The notes below the pieces were generated by a model. That model was not told the origin of the DNA, did not search any database, and worked only from the letters and a program-made list of their open reading frames with translations. The translations under genes and the position numbers were made by a program. Source: Enterobacter sp. Cy-643 (GTDB lineage Bacteria; Pseudomonadota; Gammaproteobacteria; Enterobacterales; Enterobacteriaceae). Taken from it: DNA of 64,000 nt. The stretch covers positions 62,001 to 126,000 of the forward strand of contig NZ_VWWV01000004.1 in NCBI RefSeq assembly GCF_011752815.1, read 5' to 3'. Of the stretch, positions 9,637 through 19,875 are shown one piece after another (within the stretch, counting starts at the first letter, position 1; every line of letters starts with the position of its first letter).

Positions 9637-10392
9637 TTATTTGTTCGTTAACCAGTGGCCGAAGTGCGCGCTCAGCGTGTTGCGGGTGGCGAGTAGCTCA
9701 TCAATTGTTTTGGTGAGCCTGGCATTCAGGGTTTCACACTGCTCAAAGCTGTAATGGTTATCGGCGCGCAGATTCTCGAGTTTTTCGTGCAGGTGAGCCA
9801 CTTCCGCTTCCGCTTTGTAGCGCGCTTCCTGCTGGGTTTTAATCAGTTCGTCGGCGGCTTCCAGGCGCTGATGCAGCTCGGCCTTTTCCCGCTGATGTGT
9901 CTCAAGCTGGTCGGAGCCGGACTCTTTCTGACGGTTCAGCAGGCTTTTCAGCTCGTCGATTTCCCGCTGCATCACGCTGCGCACCAGAGCGGATTCTTTC
10001 AGGTGCATTTCCTGGCTGATATTCAGCGCTTTCTGGAGCTCCGCGACCTGTTTTTCATATCTTTGCAGACGGGCGGTTGTTTCTACGGTGTTACCCTGAG
10101 CGGAGCGCTGCTGGGCTTCTCGCAGCTGGGCAAGCAGGCTGGTGGAGAGTGACTCAGCTTCTTTCAGGCGACGGAGTGTTTCTGGCGAGTCCTGGTAAAC
10201 CGTTTTGGTTTGCGGCGGTTTTTCACTGATACGAACGAGATTAACGTTGACTAATGCCGCGCTAACTTCGGCCTGAATCTGCTCTTTATTATGCGCTTTC
10301 ATACGGTTGCATGCGCTGGCAAGGAAGCTAGCGGCTTCGTTAGCGTTCGCCGTCGCAAAGGCTTTTTTTATCAGGTTCTGCACCAGGCTCAT
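9637..10392 (-). CDS. Coiled-coil protein with DUF2786-like N-terminus, function unknown
   Basis: Protein of 251 residues with no gene name that I recognise. Residues 6-40 (LIKKAFATANANEAASFLAS and the following NRMKAHN) resemble the short DUF2786 helix pair. Residues 70-235 are almost entirely charged heptad-like sequence rich in Glu, Gln, Leu and Lys, predicting a long coiled coil. No signal peptide or membrane segment is visible, so it is probably cytoplasmic. The gene lies between malS and bax, where E. coli K-12 has no such gene. It is transcribed toward malS, with a 118-bp gap. A structural or adaptor role is only a guess. Confidence 0.7.
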   Translation of the reverse strand: MSLVQNLIKKAFATANANEAASFLASACNRMKAHNKEQIQAEVSAALVNVNLVRISEKPPQTKTVYQDSPETLRRLKEAESLSTSLLAQLREAQQRSAQGNTVETTARLQRYEKQVAELQKALNISQEMHLKESALVRSVMQREIDELKSLLNRQKESGSDQLETHQREKAELHQRLEAADELIKTQQEARYKAEAEVAHLHEKLENLRADNHYSFEQCETLNARLTKTIDELLATRNTLSAHFGHWLTNK

Positions 10393-10739
10393 GTTGCCAG
10401 TTTTCCTGTATCAAATGTTATTTGAGCGCCTTAATCCCGGTCGTACCGCCGCCAGGCTATTGCCGCCGCCACCTTAAAAATATAACCAATAATCTCACTC
10501 TCTAAACGCGGGAATCATCCTTCGACGTGCATTTTTTTGCTGTGCCGCGAAGTGTGATTAAGCCCCGAATTTTACAATACTTTTTATCACCATAAGAAGT
10601 TCCAGGGTGACATTGTTTCGGAATAGTACTATTTCTAAAGGTGCTCTGAGCGGTTAATTTTGATATAATTCGCCTCTATTTTTCTAAAACCTTTTAAAAA
10701 ATAAGGCACTGGAAACGATCGATCCGACCAGGAGAGCTA
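10393..10739. promoter_or_regulatory. Divergent control region of coiled-coil gene and bax
   Basis: This 347-bp gap is AT-rich toward bax. The clearest element is an extended -10, TGATATAAT at 10661-10669, about 70 bp before the bax ATG; no good -35 accompanies it. AGGAG precedes the bax ATG at 10740. No ORF or repeat is seen here. Confidence 0.5.
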
Positions 10740-11576
10740 ATGATATCACCCCCATTTCGACGATTCGGGGCCGCGATACTCATGCTGCTGACCGTGGGCT
10801 TTTCAAGTCACGCGCTCGCCAGTAAACATGAGCCTAAATCGCACAGCAAAGCCCACATAACGAAAGTAAGCAGCAAGAAAGCGGTAAGCAGTAAACTGGC
10901 AAGTAGTAAAAAAGAGTATTCTCGCAATAGTGAAAATGGTTCGCTTCCTGATTTGCGAAAATACCCTTCCGGGACACCAAGGAAAAAAGCGTTTCTCCGG
11001 ACGGTCATGCCATATATTACCCGCCAAAATGCAGCGATAACTGCCGACCGTAACTGGTTGATTTCAAAGCAGTACGAGAAGCGCTGGTCGCCAACTGAGC
11101 GTGCACGTCTGAAAGAAATCACCCAGCGTTACAAGGTGGCGTGGCGCGGCAACACCAACCGTGTGCCGTGGAACAGCCTGCTGGAAAAAGTCGATATCAT
11201 TCCTACCAATATGGTGGCGACAATGGCCGCGGCGGAAAGCGGCTGGGGCACATCTAAACTTGCCCGCAGCAACAACAACCTGTTTGGCATGAAGTGCACT
11301 AAGCGCCATTGCAACAGCGAGCCGGGCAAAGTGAAAGGCTACCTGCATTACGGCTCTCTGAATGAAGGCGTGAATGCTTACGTCGCTAACCTGAATACCC
11401 ATCCGGCCTATTCTTCGTTCCGTAAAGAGCGCGCCAAGCTGCGCAAAGCGGATCAGGAAGTGACGGCTAATAATATGATTCACAAGCTGAAAGGGTATTC
11501 GGCGAAAGGCTCAAGTTATAATAATTTCCTGTTCGCGATGTATCAGAGCAATCAGCGTTTAATGCTGCCGAATTAA
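10740..11576 (+). CDS. bax: Bax, secreted peptidoglycan hydrolase-like protein
   Basis: Protein of 278 residues with an N-terminal signal peptide (hydrophobic LMLLTVGFSSHALA) followed by a Lys/Ser-rich linker and a C-terminal N-acetylglucosaminidase (GH73/FlgJ-like) domain. Catalytic-type features include MVATMAAAESGWGTSKLA, with the conserved Glu, and NNNLFGMKC. It matches E. coli Bax (274 residues) over the mature part. The role is presumed to be cell-wall cleavage in the periplasm, though the biology of Bax is poorly known. It converges on xylR across a shared terminator. Confidence 0.93.
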   Translation: MISPPFRRFGAAILMLLTVGFSSHALASKHEPKSHSKAHITKVSSKKAVSSKLASSKKEYSRNSENGSLPDLRKYPSGTPRKKAFLRTVMPYITRQNAAITADRNWLISKQYEKRWSPTERARLKEITQRYKVAWRGNTNRVPWNSLLEKVDIIPTNMVATMAAAESGWGTSKLARSNNNLFGMKCTKRHCNSEPGKVKGYLHYGSLNEGVNAYVANLNTHPAYSSFRKERAKLRKADQEVTANNMIHKLKGYSAKGSSYNNFLFAMYQSNQRLMLPN

Positions 11577-11600
11577 TTATCATTGCCTGAATGAAATAAA

Positions 11601-11624
11601 CAATGCCCTCTTCGGAGGGCATTG
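11601..11624. terminator. Bidirectional terminator between bax and xylR
   Basis: Perfect 10-bp stem CAATGCCCTC / GAGGGCATTG capped by a TTCG tetraloop, flanked by A-rich and T-rich sequence. Two converging genes share it. Confidence 0.85.
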
Positions 11625-11636
11625 TTATTTAGAGGT

Positions 11637-12815
11637 TTAAACTAAAATTTCACTAAAGCGATCGCGGTGTTCTTTAGGCGTGGCGTCATACTCTTTTTTA
11701 AATACCGAATAGAAATATTGCAAAGATGGGTAGCCGCACATCTGTGATATTTCATTGATAGATAAAGAGGTTGAAATCAGCAGGCTGCGCGCTTTTTCCA
11801 GTTTTTCGGCGTGAATCACCGCGTGAATCGTCTCGCCGACCTCTTCTTTAAAACGTTTCTCCAGGTTCGAACGTGAGATCCCGACCGCATCCAGCACTTG
11901 CTCGACTTTAATTCCCTTGCAGGCGTGATTGCGGATGTAATGCATCGCCTGGATCACCGCCGGGTCGTGCAGCGAGCGATAATCCGTGGAGCGGCGTTCC
12001 ACAACCCTCACCGGCGGCACCAGTACGCGCTGCAGCGGCAGGATTTCGCTGTCCAGCAGGCGATGCAGCAGTTTGGCCGCCTGATAGCCCATCTGGCGCG
12101 TGCCCTGCGCCACCGATGAGAGCGCAACCCGCGATAAATAACGGGTCAACTCCTCGTTATCGATGCCGATCACGCAAAGCTTTTCCGGGACGGGGATATG
12201 CAGGTGCTCACAGACCTGCAGCAGGTGGCGGGCGCGGGCGTCCGTGACCGCAATAATGCCGGTTTGCGGCGGCAGCGTTTGTACCCAGTCCGCCAGGCGG
12301 TTTTGGGCGTGCTGCCAGTTTTCTGGCGCCGTTTCGATGCCCTGATAAACCACGCCCCGGTACTTCTCCTTCGCTACCAGCTGACGAAAAGCGTGCTCGC
12401 GCTCGGCGGCCCAGCGTTTGCCGCTCGAGCCGGGCAACCCATAAAACGCAAAACGCTGCACGCCTTTCTCTTTCAGGTGCAGGAAGGCGCTTTCCACCAG
12501 CGCGTGGTTGTCGGTCGCGATGTAATGCACTGCGGGATAGTGCTCCGGCGTGTGGTAGGAGCCACCGACGCCGACAATCGGAACGTCTGCGCCTTCCAGC
12601 AAGTGTTCAATCTCCCGATCGTCAAAATCGGCAATCACGCCGTCGCCCAGCCACTCCTTGATATTATCGATCCGGGCGCGAAAGTCCTCTTCGATAAAAA
12701 TATCCCATTCTGACTGAGAGGCCTGCAAATATTCCCCCACGCCTTCAACCACCTGGCGGTCATAGACTTTATTGGCGTTGAATAACAGCGTGATGCGATG
12801 ACGTTTCTCAAACAT
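11637..12815 (-). CDS. xylR: Xylose operon activator XylR
   Basis: D-xylose-responsive activator of xylAB and xylFGH. Its 392 residues have the same length and layout as in E. coli: a periplasmic-binding-protein-like sensor domain (about residues 5-270) followed by two AraC-type helix-turn-helix motifs (VEQVLDAVGISRSNLEKRF and INEISQMCGYPSLQYFYSVF). It starts MFEKRHRITLLFNANK. It lies downstream of xylH with a 110-bp gap containing a GC hairpin, so it may be read both from the xylF promoter and from its own. Confidence 0.96.
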   Translation of the reverse strand: MFEKRHRITLLFNANKVYDRQVVEGVGEYLQASQSEWDIFIEEDFRARIDNIKEWLGDGVIADFDDREIEHLLEGADVPIVGVGGSYHTPEHYPAVHYIATDNHALVESAFLHLKEKGVQRFAFYGLPGSSGKRWAAEREHAFRQLVAKEKYRGVVYQGIETAPENWQHAQNRLADWVQTLPPQTGIIAVTDARARHLLQVCEHLHIPVPEKLCVIGIDNEELTRYLSRVALSSVAQGTRQMGYQAAKLLHRLLDSEILPLQRVLVPPVRVVERRSTDYRSLHDPAVIQAMHYIRNHACKGIKVEQVLDAVGISRSNLEKRFKEEVGETIHAVIHAEKLEKARSLLISTSLSINEISQMCGYPSLQYFYSVFKKEYDATPKEHRDRFSEILV

Positions 12816-12868
12816 GCCAATAGTTTCCCGTAGCTAACCTGATGTCTGAATACCACAGCCGCGAGCGA

Positions 12869-12889
12869 GCCGGGGAACGCCACCCCGGC
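12869..12889 (-). promoter_or_regulatory. Hairpin between xylH and xylR
   Basis: GCCGGGG at 12869-12875 pairs with CCCCGGC at 12883-12889 over a 7-base loop. There is no long T run, so it looks like an mRNA-stabilising or attenuating hairpin rather than a full terminator. Confidence 0.45.
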
Positions 12890-12925
12890 AGTGTGATCGT
12901 TTGCACGTTTTGCCCGGCAGGCCTA

Positions 12926-14107
12926 TTACGCCCGGCGTTTGGTCGCAGAATCCATCCACACCGCGAGCAGCAAAATGGCGCCTTTGACGATGTACTGCCA
13001 GAAGGTCGGGACGTCCATCATGCTCATGCCGTTGTCGAGCGAAGCCATAATAAATGCCCCCATCACCGCCCCGGCGACGCTGCCTATGCCGCCAGCCAGG
13101 CTGGTTCCTCCGATGACGCAGGCGGCGATGGCATCCAGTTCGGCGATATTCCCGGCGGAAGGTGAACCTGCCCCGAGGCGCGAGCTAAGGATCAGCCCGG
13201 CAATCGCCACCATCAGGCCGTTTATAGCAAACACGGCCAGCTTGGTACGCTCGACGTTTATTCCCGACAGGCGCGCAGCATCAATATTGCCGCCAATGGC
13301 GTAGATGCGGCGGCCAAACGCGGTTCGGGTGGCCATAAACATCCCGGCGAGCAGGAGCAGCGCAAGGATCAGCACCGGCGTGGGGACGCCGCGATAATCG
13401 TTCAGTAGCCAGATGGCTCCAAGCACGATGACTGCGGTGATGGCCTGCCGGCCAACCACACCCCCCGACGCGGGCGTAGCAAGGCCCAGAGCCTGGCGAC
13501 GCATACGAAGCCGCCACTGCCAGGCGACAAAACCCATCAACCCAAGAACGCCAACAATAAAGCCAATGCCGTCTGGCAGGTAGCTTTGCCCAATTTGAGA
13601 CATGGCACCGCTGGTCGGCGACACGGTGGTGCCATTGGTGATACCGATCAGAATGCCCCGGAACGCCAGCATGCCCGCGAGCGTGACGATAAAGGAGGGG
13701 ACTTTGCGATAGGCAACCCACCATCCGTTCCATGCCCCGAGAATCAGGCCGAGGGCCAGCGTGACAACAATCGTGAGTGGCAGAGGCCAGCCGAGCCAGA
13801 CGTCAAAAATAGCCGCTACGCCGCCCAGAAGACCCATCATTGAACCAACCGAGAGGTCTATTTCAGCCGAAATAATGACAAACACCATCCCCACCGCCAG
13901 GATGCCGGTAATGGCCGTTTGCCGAAGCAGGTTGGAGACGTTGCGGGCGCTCAGGTAGGCGCCGTCCGTCTGCCAGGTGAAGAACAACATGATGACCAAA
14001 ATAGCGGCAATCATGACAAAAACCTGCAGATTCAGCGATTTTAATGCCCCAACGGAGCCGCGGCCTGGTGCCGTCATTTTCATTTCAGACAAATTGCTTT
14101 TCGACAT
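12926..14107 (-). CDS. xylH: D-xylose ABC transporter permease XylH
   Basis: Inner-membrane permease of the high-affinity D-xylose importer XylFGH. Its 393 residues with about ten hydrophobic segments fit the BPD_transp_2 family and match E. coli XylH closely (for example [20 protein letters not shown]). I placed the start at 14107 ([10 protein letters not shown]) because it agrees with E. coli; an ATG three codons earlier at 14116 is possible. The start overlaps the 3' end of xylG by 23 bp, implying translational coupling. Confidence 0.95.
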   Translation of the reverse strand: MSKSNLSEMKMTAPGRGSVGALKSLNLQVFVMIAAILVIMLFFTWQTDGAYLSARNVSNLLRQTAITGILAVGMVFVIISAEIDLSVGSMMGLLGGVAAIFDVWLGWPLPLTIVVTLALGLILGAWNGWWVAYRKVPSFIVTLAGMLAFRGILIGITNGTTVSPTSGAMSQIGQSYLPDGIGFIVGVLGLMGFVAWQWRLRMRRQALGLATPASGGVVGRQAITAVIVLGAIWLLNDYRGVPTPVLILALLLLAGMFMATRTAFGRRIYAIGGNIDAARLSGINVERTKLAVFAINGLMVAIAGLILSSRLGAGSPSAGNIAELDAIAACVIGGTSLAGGIGSVAGAVMGAFIMASLDNGMSMMDVPTFWQYIVKGAILLLAVWMDSATKRRA

Positions 14108-15626
14108 GGGGGTCACTCCTCAGGGCGGCTTCCATGACCTTTTCCTGGGTCAGATTATGGTTAATCAAATCGGCTTTTATGCGGCCCTCATGCATCACCA
14201 GCACGCGGTCGCTCAGGCCGAGTACTTCCGGCAGTTCAGAGGAGATGACAATGACGGCGATCCCCTGCTGTACCAGTTGATTGATAAGCTTGTAGATCTC
14301 GTACTTCGCACCAATGTCGATGCCTCGCGTGGGTTCATCGAGTATCAGAATGCGTGGATTGAGCAGCAGGCAGCGGGCAAGAATTGCTTTTTGCTGGTTC
14401 CCACCGCTCAGGCGGCCAATCGCCAGGCTGGGTGATGACGTTTTGACTTTCAGGCGACTCAACGACTGCAGCATACAGTGCTGCTCTTGCGCTTCATCCA
14501 GGTGGCTCAGTGCGCCAGTAAACTGACCCAATGCGGCAAGCGTGATGTTTTGCCCTACGGCCATGACCGGCACGATGCCGTCCTTCTTACGGTCTTCCGG
14601 CACCATGGCGATGCCGTGAGCGATAGCCTGCTGACAGTTATTGATATGAACCTGCTGCCCGTCGATGTAGATATTCCCTTCCCAGCGCCCCTGCCAGACG
14701 CCAAACAGGCACTGCACCGCTTCGGTTCTGCCAGCGCCGACCAGCCCGGCAATGCCCAGAATTTCCCCTTTTCGCAGAGAAAAAGAGGCATCGTTGACCC
14801 GCTTGATGTGCCGGTTGACCGGATGCCATGCGGTCAGGTGTTCGACGCGCAGGACCTCATCGCCGGTTTGGTGTGGTTCGCTGGGGTACAGCGCGGTCAG
14901 TTCCCGGCCAACCATCATGGTGATGATATCGTCCTCGCTCATCTGCTTCGCCTCACGAGTGCCAATGGGCTGCCCGTCGCGAATGACACAGATGGTGTCG
15001 GAAATGGCTTTCACTTCATTAAGCTTGTGGGAGATATAAATGCAGGCGATGCCGTGCGCCTGCAGATCGCGAATAATCCCGAGCAGCACGGCGGTTTCCT
15101 GCTCGGTGAGCGAGGCGGTGGGTTCGTCCAGAATAAGCAACCGAACCTGCTTGTTCAGCGCCTTCGCGATCTCAACCAATTGCTGCTGCCCCAGCCCCAG
15201 GTCGCCCACACGTGTTTCCGGAGACATCGTCAGGTTCACCTGGGCAAGTAGCTTCTGGCAGCGCAGCGTCATGGCATCGAAGTCCAGCAGGCCGCGATGC
15301 GTAATCTCTACGCCCAGGAAGATGTTTTCCAGCACCGTAAGATGCTTCACCAGCGCCAGTTCCTGATGAATGATGGCGATGCCTTTGCGTTCAGTATCGC
15401 GAATATGGTTTGCCTGAAGCAGTTCACCGGCAAACCAGATCTCACCTTCATAGCTGCCGTGAGCGTAAATACCGCACAGCACTTTCATCAGCGTGGATTT
15501 ACCCGAACCATTTTCACCGCACAGCGACATGACTTCTCCAGCGTCCAGGGCCAGACTCACGTTATCCACGGCTTTTACTGGCCCAAAGGATTTGGTGATG
15601 TTTTTCATTTCCAACAAATGAGGCAT
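14085..15626 (-). CDS. xylG: D-xylose ABC transporter ATPase XylG
   Basis: Cytoplasmic double ATPase that powers XylFGH. Both nucleotide-binding halves are present: Walker [10 protein letters not shown] near residue 38, signature [15 protein letters not shown] and Walker [12 protein letters not shown] in the first half; signature [16 protein letters not shown] and [12 protein letters not shown] in the second. The second half has the degenerate P-loop (GLVGAGRTE) usual for sugar ABC ATPases. The start at 15626 ([15 protein letters not shown]) gives 513 residues, equal to E. coli; an upstream ATG at 15659 would run into the xylF-xylG hairpin. Confidence 0.95.
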   Translation of the reverse strand: MPHLLEMKNITKSFGPVKAVDNVSLALDAGEVMSLCGENGSGKSTLMKVLCGIYAHGSYEGEIWFAGELLQANHIRDTERKGIAIIHQELALVKHLTVLENIFLGVEITHRGLLDFDAMTLRCQKLLAQVNLTMSPETRVGDLGLGQQQLVEIAKALNKQVRLLILDEPTASLTEQETAVLLGIIRDLQAHGIACIYISHKLNEVKAISDTICVIRDGQPIGTREAKQMSEDDIITMMVGRELTALYPSEPHQTGDEVLRVEHLTAWHPVNRHIKRVNDASFSLRKGEILGIAGLVGAGRTEAVQCLFGVWQGRWEGNIYIDGQQVHINNCQQAIAHGIAMVPEDRKKDGIVPVMAVGQNITLAALGQFTGALSHLDEAQEQHCMLQSLSRLKVKTSSPSLAIGRLSGGNQQKAILARCLLLNPRILILDEPTRGIDIGAKYEIYKLINQLVQQGIAVIVISSELPEVLGLSDRVLVMHEGRIKADLINHNLTQEKVMEAALRSDPHVEKQFV

Positions 15627-15651
15627 TAGGCTCCTCCTGGTGAAAGAGAAG

Positions 15652-15669
15652 GCCCGCATATACGCGGGC
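15652..15669 (-). promoter_or_regulatory. Hairpin between xylF and xylG
   Basis: GCCCGC at 15652-15657 pairs with GCGGGC at 15664-15669, in the 50-bp gap between the binding-protein gene and the ATPase gene. Such intercistronic stems commonly protect the upstream mRNA, giving more binding protein than ATPase. It is followed on the minus strand by an AGGAGGAG-type ribosome binding site for xylG. Confidence 0.6.
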
Positions 15670-15676
15670 TAGGTGG

Positions 15677-16669
15677 CTACAGATCGCTTTTTTTGTGGAA
15701 ACCATCGGCGATAACGGTGCTGTCGATATTGGTTTTTTCCACCTCAATAGGCGTCAGGAGGCGGGAGGGAACATCTTTCAAGCCATTATTTAATGTGGCA
15801 TCTGCAGCCGGTTGTTTACCTTCACCCAACTCGACGGCAATTTCAGCGGCGGTATCGGCCAGTTTGGTAATAGGCTTATAGACGGTCATTGTTTGGGTGC
15901 CGGCAATAATGCGCTTAATGCCAGCGAGATCGGCATCCTGGCCTGAAATAGCGACTTTCCCTGCCAGCCCTTGTGCGCTAAGCGCCTGGATTGCGCCGCC
16001 CGCAGTGGCGTCGTTAGACGCGACTACGGCATCAATCTTGTTATTGTTCGCCGTCAGGGCATTTTCCATAATTTTCAGTGCGTTTTCCGGCAGCCAGCCG
16101 TCAACCCACTGATCGCCGACGACGTTAATTTTCCCATCGTCGATATAAGGCTTTAATACTTTCATCTGCCCGGCGCGGAATAATTTTGCATTATTATCCA
16201 CCGGCGAACCGCCCATTAAGAAATAGTTCCCTTGAGGCACTTTACTCACGATGCTTTTTGCTTGTAATTCACCGACTTTTTCATTGTCGAAAGAAAGATA
16301 AAAATCAATATCAGCATTATTAATCATGCGGTCGTAGGCGAGCACTTTAATGCCTTCGCGTTTGGCTTCTGCTACCACGTTGCTTAATACCTGGCCGTTG
16401 TAGGGAATAATGACCAATACATCAACGCCGCGGTTAATCATATTTTCAATTTGCGACATCTGGGTTTCTTCGTTGCCATTGGCGGACTGGACAAAAACTT
16501 TCGCCCCTAACGATTCCGCTTTTTTCACAAAAATATCGCGATCTTTTTGCCAGCGCTCCAGGCGAAGGTCGTCAATCGCCATACCGATTTTCACTTCTTT
16601 TGCGATGCCGCTTACGCTGGTCAGGATAAGTGAGGCGCATATCGTGACTAAGAGGTTCTTTATCTTCAT
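15677..16669 (-). CDS. xylF: D-xylose periplasmic binding protein XylF
   Basis: Periplasmic solute receptor of the D-xylose ABC importer. It has 330 residues, as in E. coli, with a Sec signal peptide (MKIKNLLVTICASLILTSVS, cleavage near GIAKE) and a type I periplasmic-binding fold. Ligand-site regions such as SPVDNNAKLF and ASNDATAGGAIQAL are conserved. It is the first gene of xylFGH, transcribed away from xylA. Confidence 0.96.
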   Translation of the reverse strand: MKIKNLLVTICASLILTSVSGIAKEVKIGMAIDDLRLERWQKDRDIFVKKAESLGAKVFVQSANGNEETQMSQIENMINRGVDVLVIIPYNGQVLSNVVAEAKREGIKVLAYDRMINNADIDFYLSFDNEKVGELQAKSIVSKVPQGNYFLMGGSPVDNNAKLFRAGQMKVLKPYIDDGKINVVGDQWVDGWLPENALKIMENALTANNNKIDAVVASNDATAGGAIQALSAQGLAGKVAISGQDADLAGIKRIIAGTQTMTVYKPITKLADTAAEIAVELGEGKQPAADATLNNGLKDVPSRLLTPIEVEKTNIDSTVIADGFHKKSDL

Positions 16670-17039
16670 GTTATTTACCTGTAGGGGAAAGTGTCTTATC
16701 GGAATAAAGAGTGATTCATATCAGCAGCCGATTTGAATTGTTATCGTTCATGCAGAAAGCATCAATTACTGATTTTTATCTTCGCGTTATGTTTTTTTGT
16801 TTAATCGTAAAATTATGATGGCGATCTGATTTCATATTGAATGGCCTGCCTGTTGCACTAATTTATGGAGGCGGTTACGCGATGTTTATTTATTATTTTA
16901 TTCGTTTTTTGCGAGGTGACGCACATTTGAGTATTCTCTCAATCCAAGAGTGAAATAACGTAATTGAGCAACCGTCAGGGAAAATTCAGGATGAGCTGAC
17001 CAGCTATCCTGCCGCAGTTTTCTGATGACGGAGTTAACT
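16670..17039. promoter_or_regulatory. xylF/xylA divergent control region
   Basis: This 370-bp gap separates the two divergent xylose operons. In E. coli the equivalent gap holds two XylR sites and one CRP site. Here TATGATGGCGATCTGA at 16814-16829 is an imperfect CRP-like site near the middle. AT-rich, repeat-like sequence near 16780-16830 and 16921-16965 is where XylR sites would be expected, but I cannot assign exact operators. No ORF is present. Confidence 0.6.
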
Positions 17040-18362
17040 ATGCAAGCTTATTTCGACCAACTCGATCGCGTACGTTTCGAAGGCCCTAAAACCACCAACC
17101 CACTGGCGTTTCGTCACTACAATCCGGATGCATTAATTCTTGGAAAACGCATGGAAGAGCACCTGCGTTTTGCGGCCTGCTACTGGCACACATTCTGCTG
17201 GACGGGCGCGGATATGTTTGGCGTGGGCGCTTTTGAACGCCCGTGGCAGCAGGCCGGAGACGCGATGGCGCTTGCGAAGCGCAAGGCCGATGTGGCGTTT
17301 GAGTTTTTCCAGAAACTGGGCGTGCCGTATTACTGTTTTCATGATGTTGATGTGTCGCCAGAAGGCGCGTCGCTGAAGGAATACCTGAACAATTTTGCAC
17401 AGATGACGGAAGTCCTGGCGCAAAAACAGCAGGACAGCGGCGTGAAGCTGCTGTGGGGCACGGCTAACTGCTTTACCCACCCCCGCTACGGCGCTGGGGC
17501 AGCAACGAATCCCGATCCCGAAGTGTTTACCTGGGCGGCGACGCAAGTCGTGACGGCAATGAACGCCACCCATCAACTTGGCGGGGAAAACTATGTGCTA
17601 TGGGGCGGGCGTGAAGGGTATGAAACCCTGCTGAATACCGACCTACGGCAGGAGCGTGAGCAAATCGGGCGCTTCATGCAAATGGTCGTTGAGCACAAGC
17701 ATAAAATTGGATTCCGCGGCACATTGCTTATCGAACCGAAGCCGCAGGAACCGACCAAGCATCAGTACGATTTCGACGTGGCGACGGTCTACGGCTTCCT
17801 GAAGCAGTTTGGTCTCGAAAAAGAGATAAAGGTAAACATTGAGGCTAACCACGCGACGCTCGCCGGTCACTCATTCCACCACGAAATCGCCAGCGCGATT
17901 GCACTGGGTATTTTTGGCTCGGTGGATGCTAACCGCGGCGATCCGCAGCTGGGCTGGGATACCGATCAGTTCCCGAACAGCGTCGAGGAAAATGCGCTGG
18001 TGATGTACGAGATCCTGAAAGCTGGCGGGTTCACGACCGGTGGCCTGAACTTCGACGCCAAAGTGCGCCGCCAGAGCACTGACAAATATGACCTGTTCTA
18101 TGGTCATATCGGCGCCATGGATACGATGGCGCTGGCGCTGAAAGTGGCTGCCCGCATGGTTGAAGACGGTGAGCTTGATAAACGTGTCGCCAAACGCTAT
18201 GCCGGGTGGAATAGTGAGCTGGGCCAGCAAATTCTTAAAGGGCAGATATCGCTCACGCAGCTGGCGCAGTACGCTGAGCAGCACAAGCTGGCTCCGCAGC
18301 ATCAAAGCGGGCATCAGGAGCAGCTGGAAAACCTGATCAACCACTATTTGTTCGATAACTAA
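17040..18362 (+). CDS. xylA: Xylose isomerase
   Basis: Cytoplasmic metal-dependent isomerase converting D-xylose to D-xylulose. The start at 17040 ([15 protein letters not shown]) gives 440 residues, matching E. coli exactly; a start five codons upstream at 17025 is possible but not needed. Active-site signatures are FCFHDVDV-like [13 protein letters not shown] (catalytic His and Asp), [16 protein letters not shown] (metal Glu) and [17 protein letters not shown]. It forms an operon with xylB, separated by a 45-bp gap with a strong hairpin. Confidence 0.97.
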   Translation: MQAYFDQLDRVRFEGPKTTNPLAFRHYNPDALILGKRMEEHLRFAACYWHTFCWTGADMFGVGAFERPWQQAGDAMALAKRKADVAFEFFQKLGVPYYCFHDVDVSPEGASLKEYLNNFAQMTEVLAQKQQDSGVKLLWGTANCFTHPRYGAGAATNPDPEVFTWAATQVVTAMNATHQLGGENYVLWGGREGYETLLNTDLRQEREQIGRFMQMVVEHKHKIGFRGTLLIEPKPQEPTKHQYDFDVATVYGFLKQFGLEKEIKVNIEANHATLAGHSFHHEIASAIALGIFGSVDANRGDPQLGWDTDQFPNSVEENALVMYEILKAGGFTTGGLNFDAKVRRQSTDKYDLFYGHIGAMDTMALALKVAARMVEDGELDKRVAKRYAGWNSELGQQILKGQISLTQLAQYAEQHKLAPQHQSGHQEQLENLINHYLFDN

Positions 18363-18370
18363 ACTTGCCT

Positions 18371-18390
18371 GCGCCGCTGAAAAGCGGCGC
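18371..18390 (+). promoter_or_regulatory. xylA-xylB intercistronic hairpin with GAAA tetraloop
   Basis: GCGCCGCT-GAAA-AGCGGCGC forms a perfect 8-bp stem closed by a GNRA-class loop. No U run follows and AAGGAG of xylB starts soon after, so it is better explained as an mRNA-stabilising element that favours xylA over xylB expression than as a terminator. Confidence 0.7.
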
Positions 18391-18407
18391 GATATTAAGG
18401 AGCTACC

Positions 18408-19862
18408 ATGTATATCGGCATCGATCTTGGCACCTCAGGCGTGAAGGCGATCCTGCTCAGTGAAGCAGGTGAGGTGATGGCTACATGCAGCGAGCCGCTG
18501 ACTGTATCCCGGCCTTATTCCCTGTGGTCTGAGCAAGATCCCGAACACTGGTGGCAGGCAACGGACCGTGCAATGCGGGCGTTGGGCGTGAAACATGCAC
18601 TCAGCGGTGTACAGGCGATTGGTCTTGCGGGTCAGATGCATGGGGCAACGTTGCTGGACAGCAAACAGCGCGTACTTCGCCCGGCTATCCTTTGGAACGA
18701 TGGCCGCAGCGGCGAGGAATGTGCGCTGCTGGAGAGCAACGTAGAAGAGGCAAGAGCGATAACCGGCAACCTGATGATGCCCGGTTTTACCGCGCCTAAG
18801 CTTTTGTGGGTCGAGCGTCATGAGCCGGAGATCTTTGCACAAATCAATAAGGTGCTGCTGCCGAAGGATTATCTGCGTCTGAGAATGACCGGAGAATTCG
18901 CCAGCGACATGTCCGATGCGGCAGGCACGATGTGGCTGGATGTCGCTAAGCGCGACTGGAGCGACACGATGCTCGACGCCTGTCGCCTTTCCCGGCGGCA
19001 TATGCCTGAATTGTTTGAGGGCAGTGAAATCACCGGGGTGCTAACGCGTGAAGTCGCAGAGGCCTGGAAAATGCCTGCAGTGCCCGTTGTTGCAGGCGGG
19101 GGCGATAATGCCGCTGGCGCGATCGGTGTCGGCATGGTTGATGCCGGGCAGGCGATGCTCTCGCTCGGCACATCCGGGGTTTATTTTGCCATCAGCGACG
19201 GTTTCCGCAGCAGGCCGGAAAGTGCAGTACACAGTTTTTGCCATGCGTTACCCAACCGCTGGCATTTGATGTCCGTGATGCTCAGTGCGGCCTCCTGTCT
19301 TGACTGGGCAGCTAAGCTTACTGGCCTCGGCAGCGTACCGGCTCTACTGGCGGCGGCGGAGCAGGCCAGTCAGGATGCTGGCGTGGTTTGGTTCCTGCCT
19401 TATCTTTCTGGTGAGCGTACGCCGCACAATAACCCGCAGGCTAAAGGCACCTTTTTTGGTCTGACCCACCAGCACGGCCCCGCCGAGCTTGCCCGTGCGG
19501 TGCTGGAAGGCGTGGGCTACGCGCTGGCGGACGGCATGGACGTTGTGCACGAATGCGGGATTACGCCGGACAGCGTCACGCTGATTGGCGGCGGCGCACG
19601 TAGCCCGTACTGGCGCCAGATGCTGGCGGATATCAGCGGCCAGGTGCTGGACTACCGGACCGGCGGCGACGTTGGGCCCGCGCTTGGGGCGGCGCGCCTG
19701 GCGCAAATTGCGCTCTCACCGGGCCAGTCTTTGCAGGCTCTGTTGCCTCAGCCACCGCTGGAACAAAGGCATCAGCCTGATTTGGCTCGCCACCAGCGCT
19801 ATGCCGGGCGCCGACAGGTCTTTAATCAGATTTATCAGCAGCTGCTGCCGCTGATGTCCTGA
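18408..19862 (+). CDS. xylB: Xylulokinase
   Basis: FGGY-family kinase phosphorylating D-xylulose to D-xylulose 5-phosphate, which enters the pentose phosphate pathway. The 484 residues equal E. coli XylB. The N-terminal phosphate-binding loop is MYIGIDLGTSGVKAILL; the catalytic-Asp region is LAGGGDNAAGAIGVG (VVAGGGDNAAGA) and the ATP-site motif LIGGGARSPYWRQML. AAGGAG lies 6 bases before the ATG. A repeat copy follows the stop codon. Confidence 0.97.
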   Translation: MYIGIDLGTSGVKAILLSEAGEVMATCSEPLTVSRPYSLWSEQDPEHWWQATDRAMRALGVKHALSGVQAIGLAGQMHGATLLDSKQRVLRPAILWNDGRSGEECALLESNVEEARAITGNLMMPGFTAPKLLWVERHEPEIFAQINKVLLPKDYLRLRMTGEFASDMSDAAGTMWLDVAKRDWSDTMLDACRLSRRHMPELFEGSEITGVLTREVAEAWKMPAVPVVAGGGDNAAGAIGVGMVDAGQAMLSLGTSGVYFAISDGFRSRPESAVHSFCHALPNRWHLMSVMLSAASCLDWAAKLTGLGSVPALLAAAEQASQDAGVVWFLPYLSGERTPHNNPQAKGTFFGLTHQHGPAELARAVLEGVGYALADGMDVVHECGITPDSVTLIGGGARSPYWRQMLADISGQVLDYRTGGDVGPALGAARLAQIALSPGQSLQALLPQPPLEQRHQPDLARHQRYAGRRQVFNQIYQQLLPLMS

Positions 19863-19875
19863 GCGTCGTGTTCAT

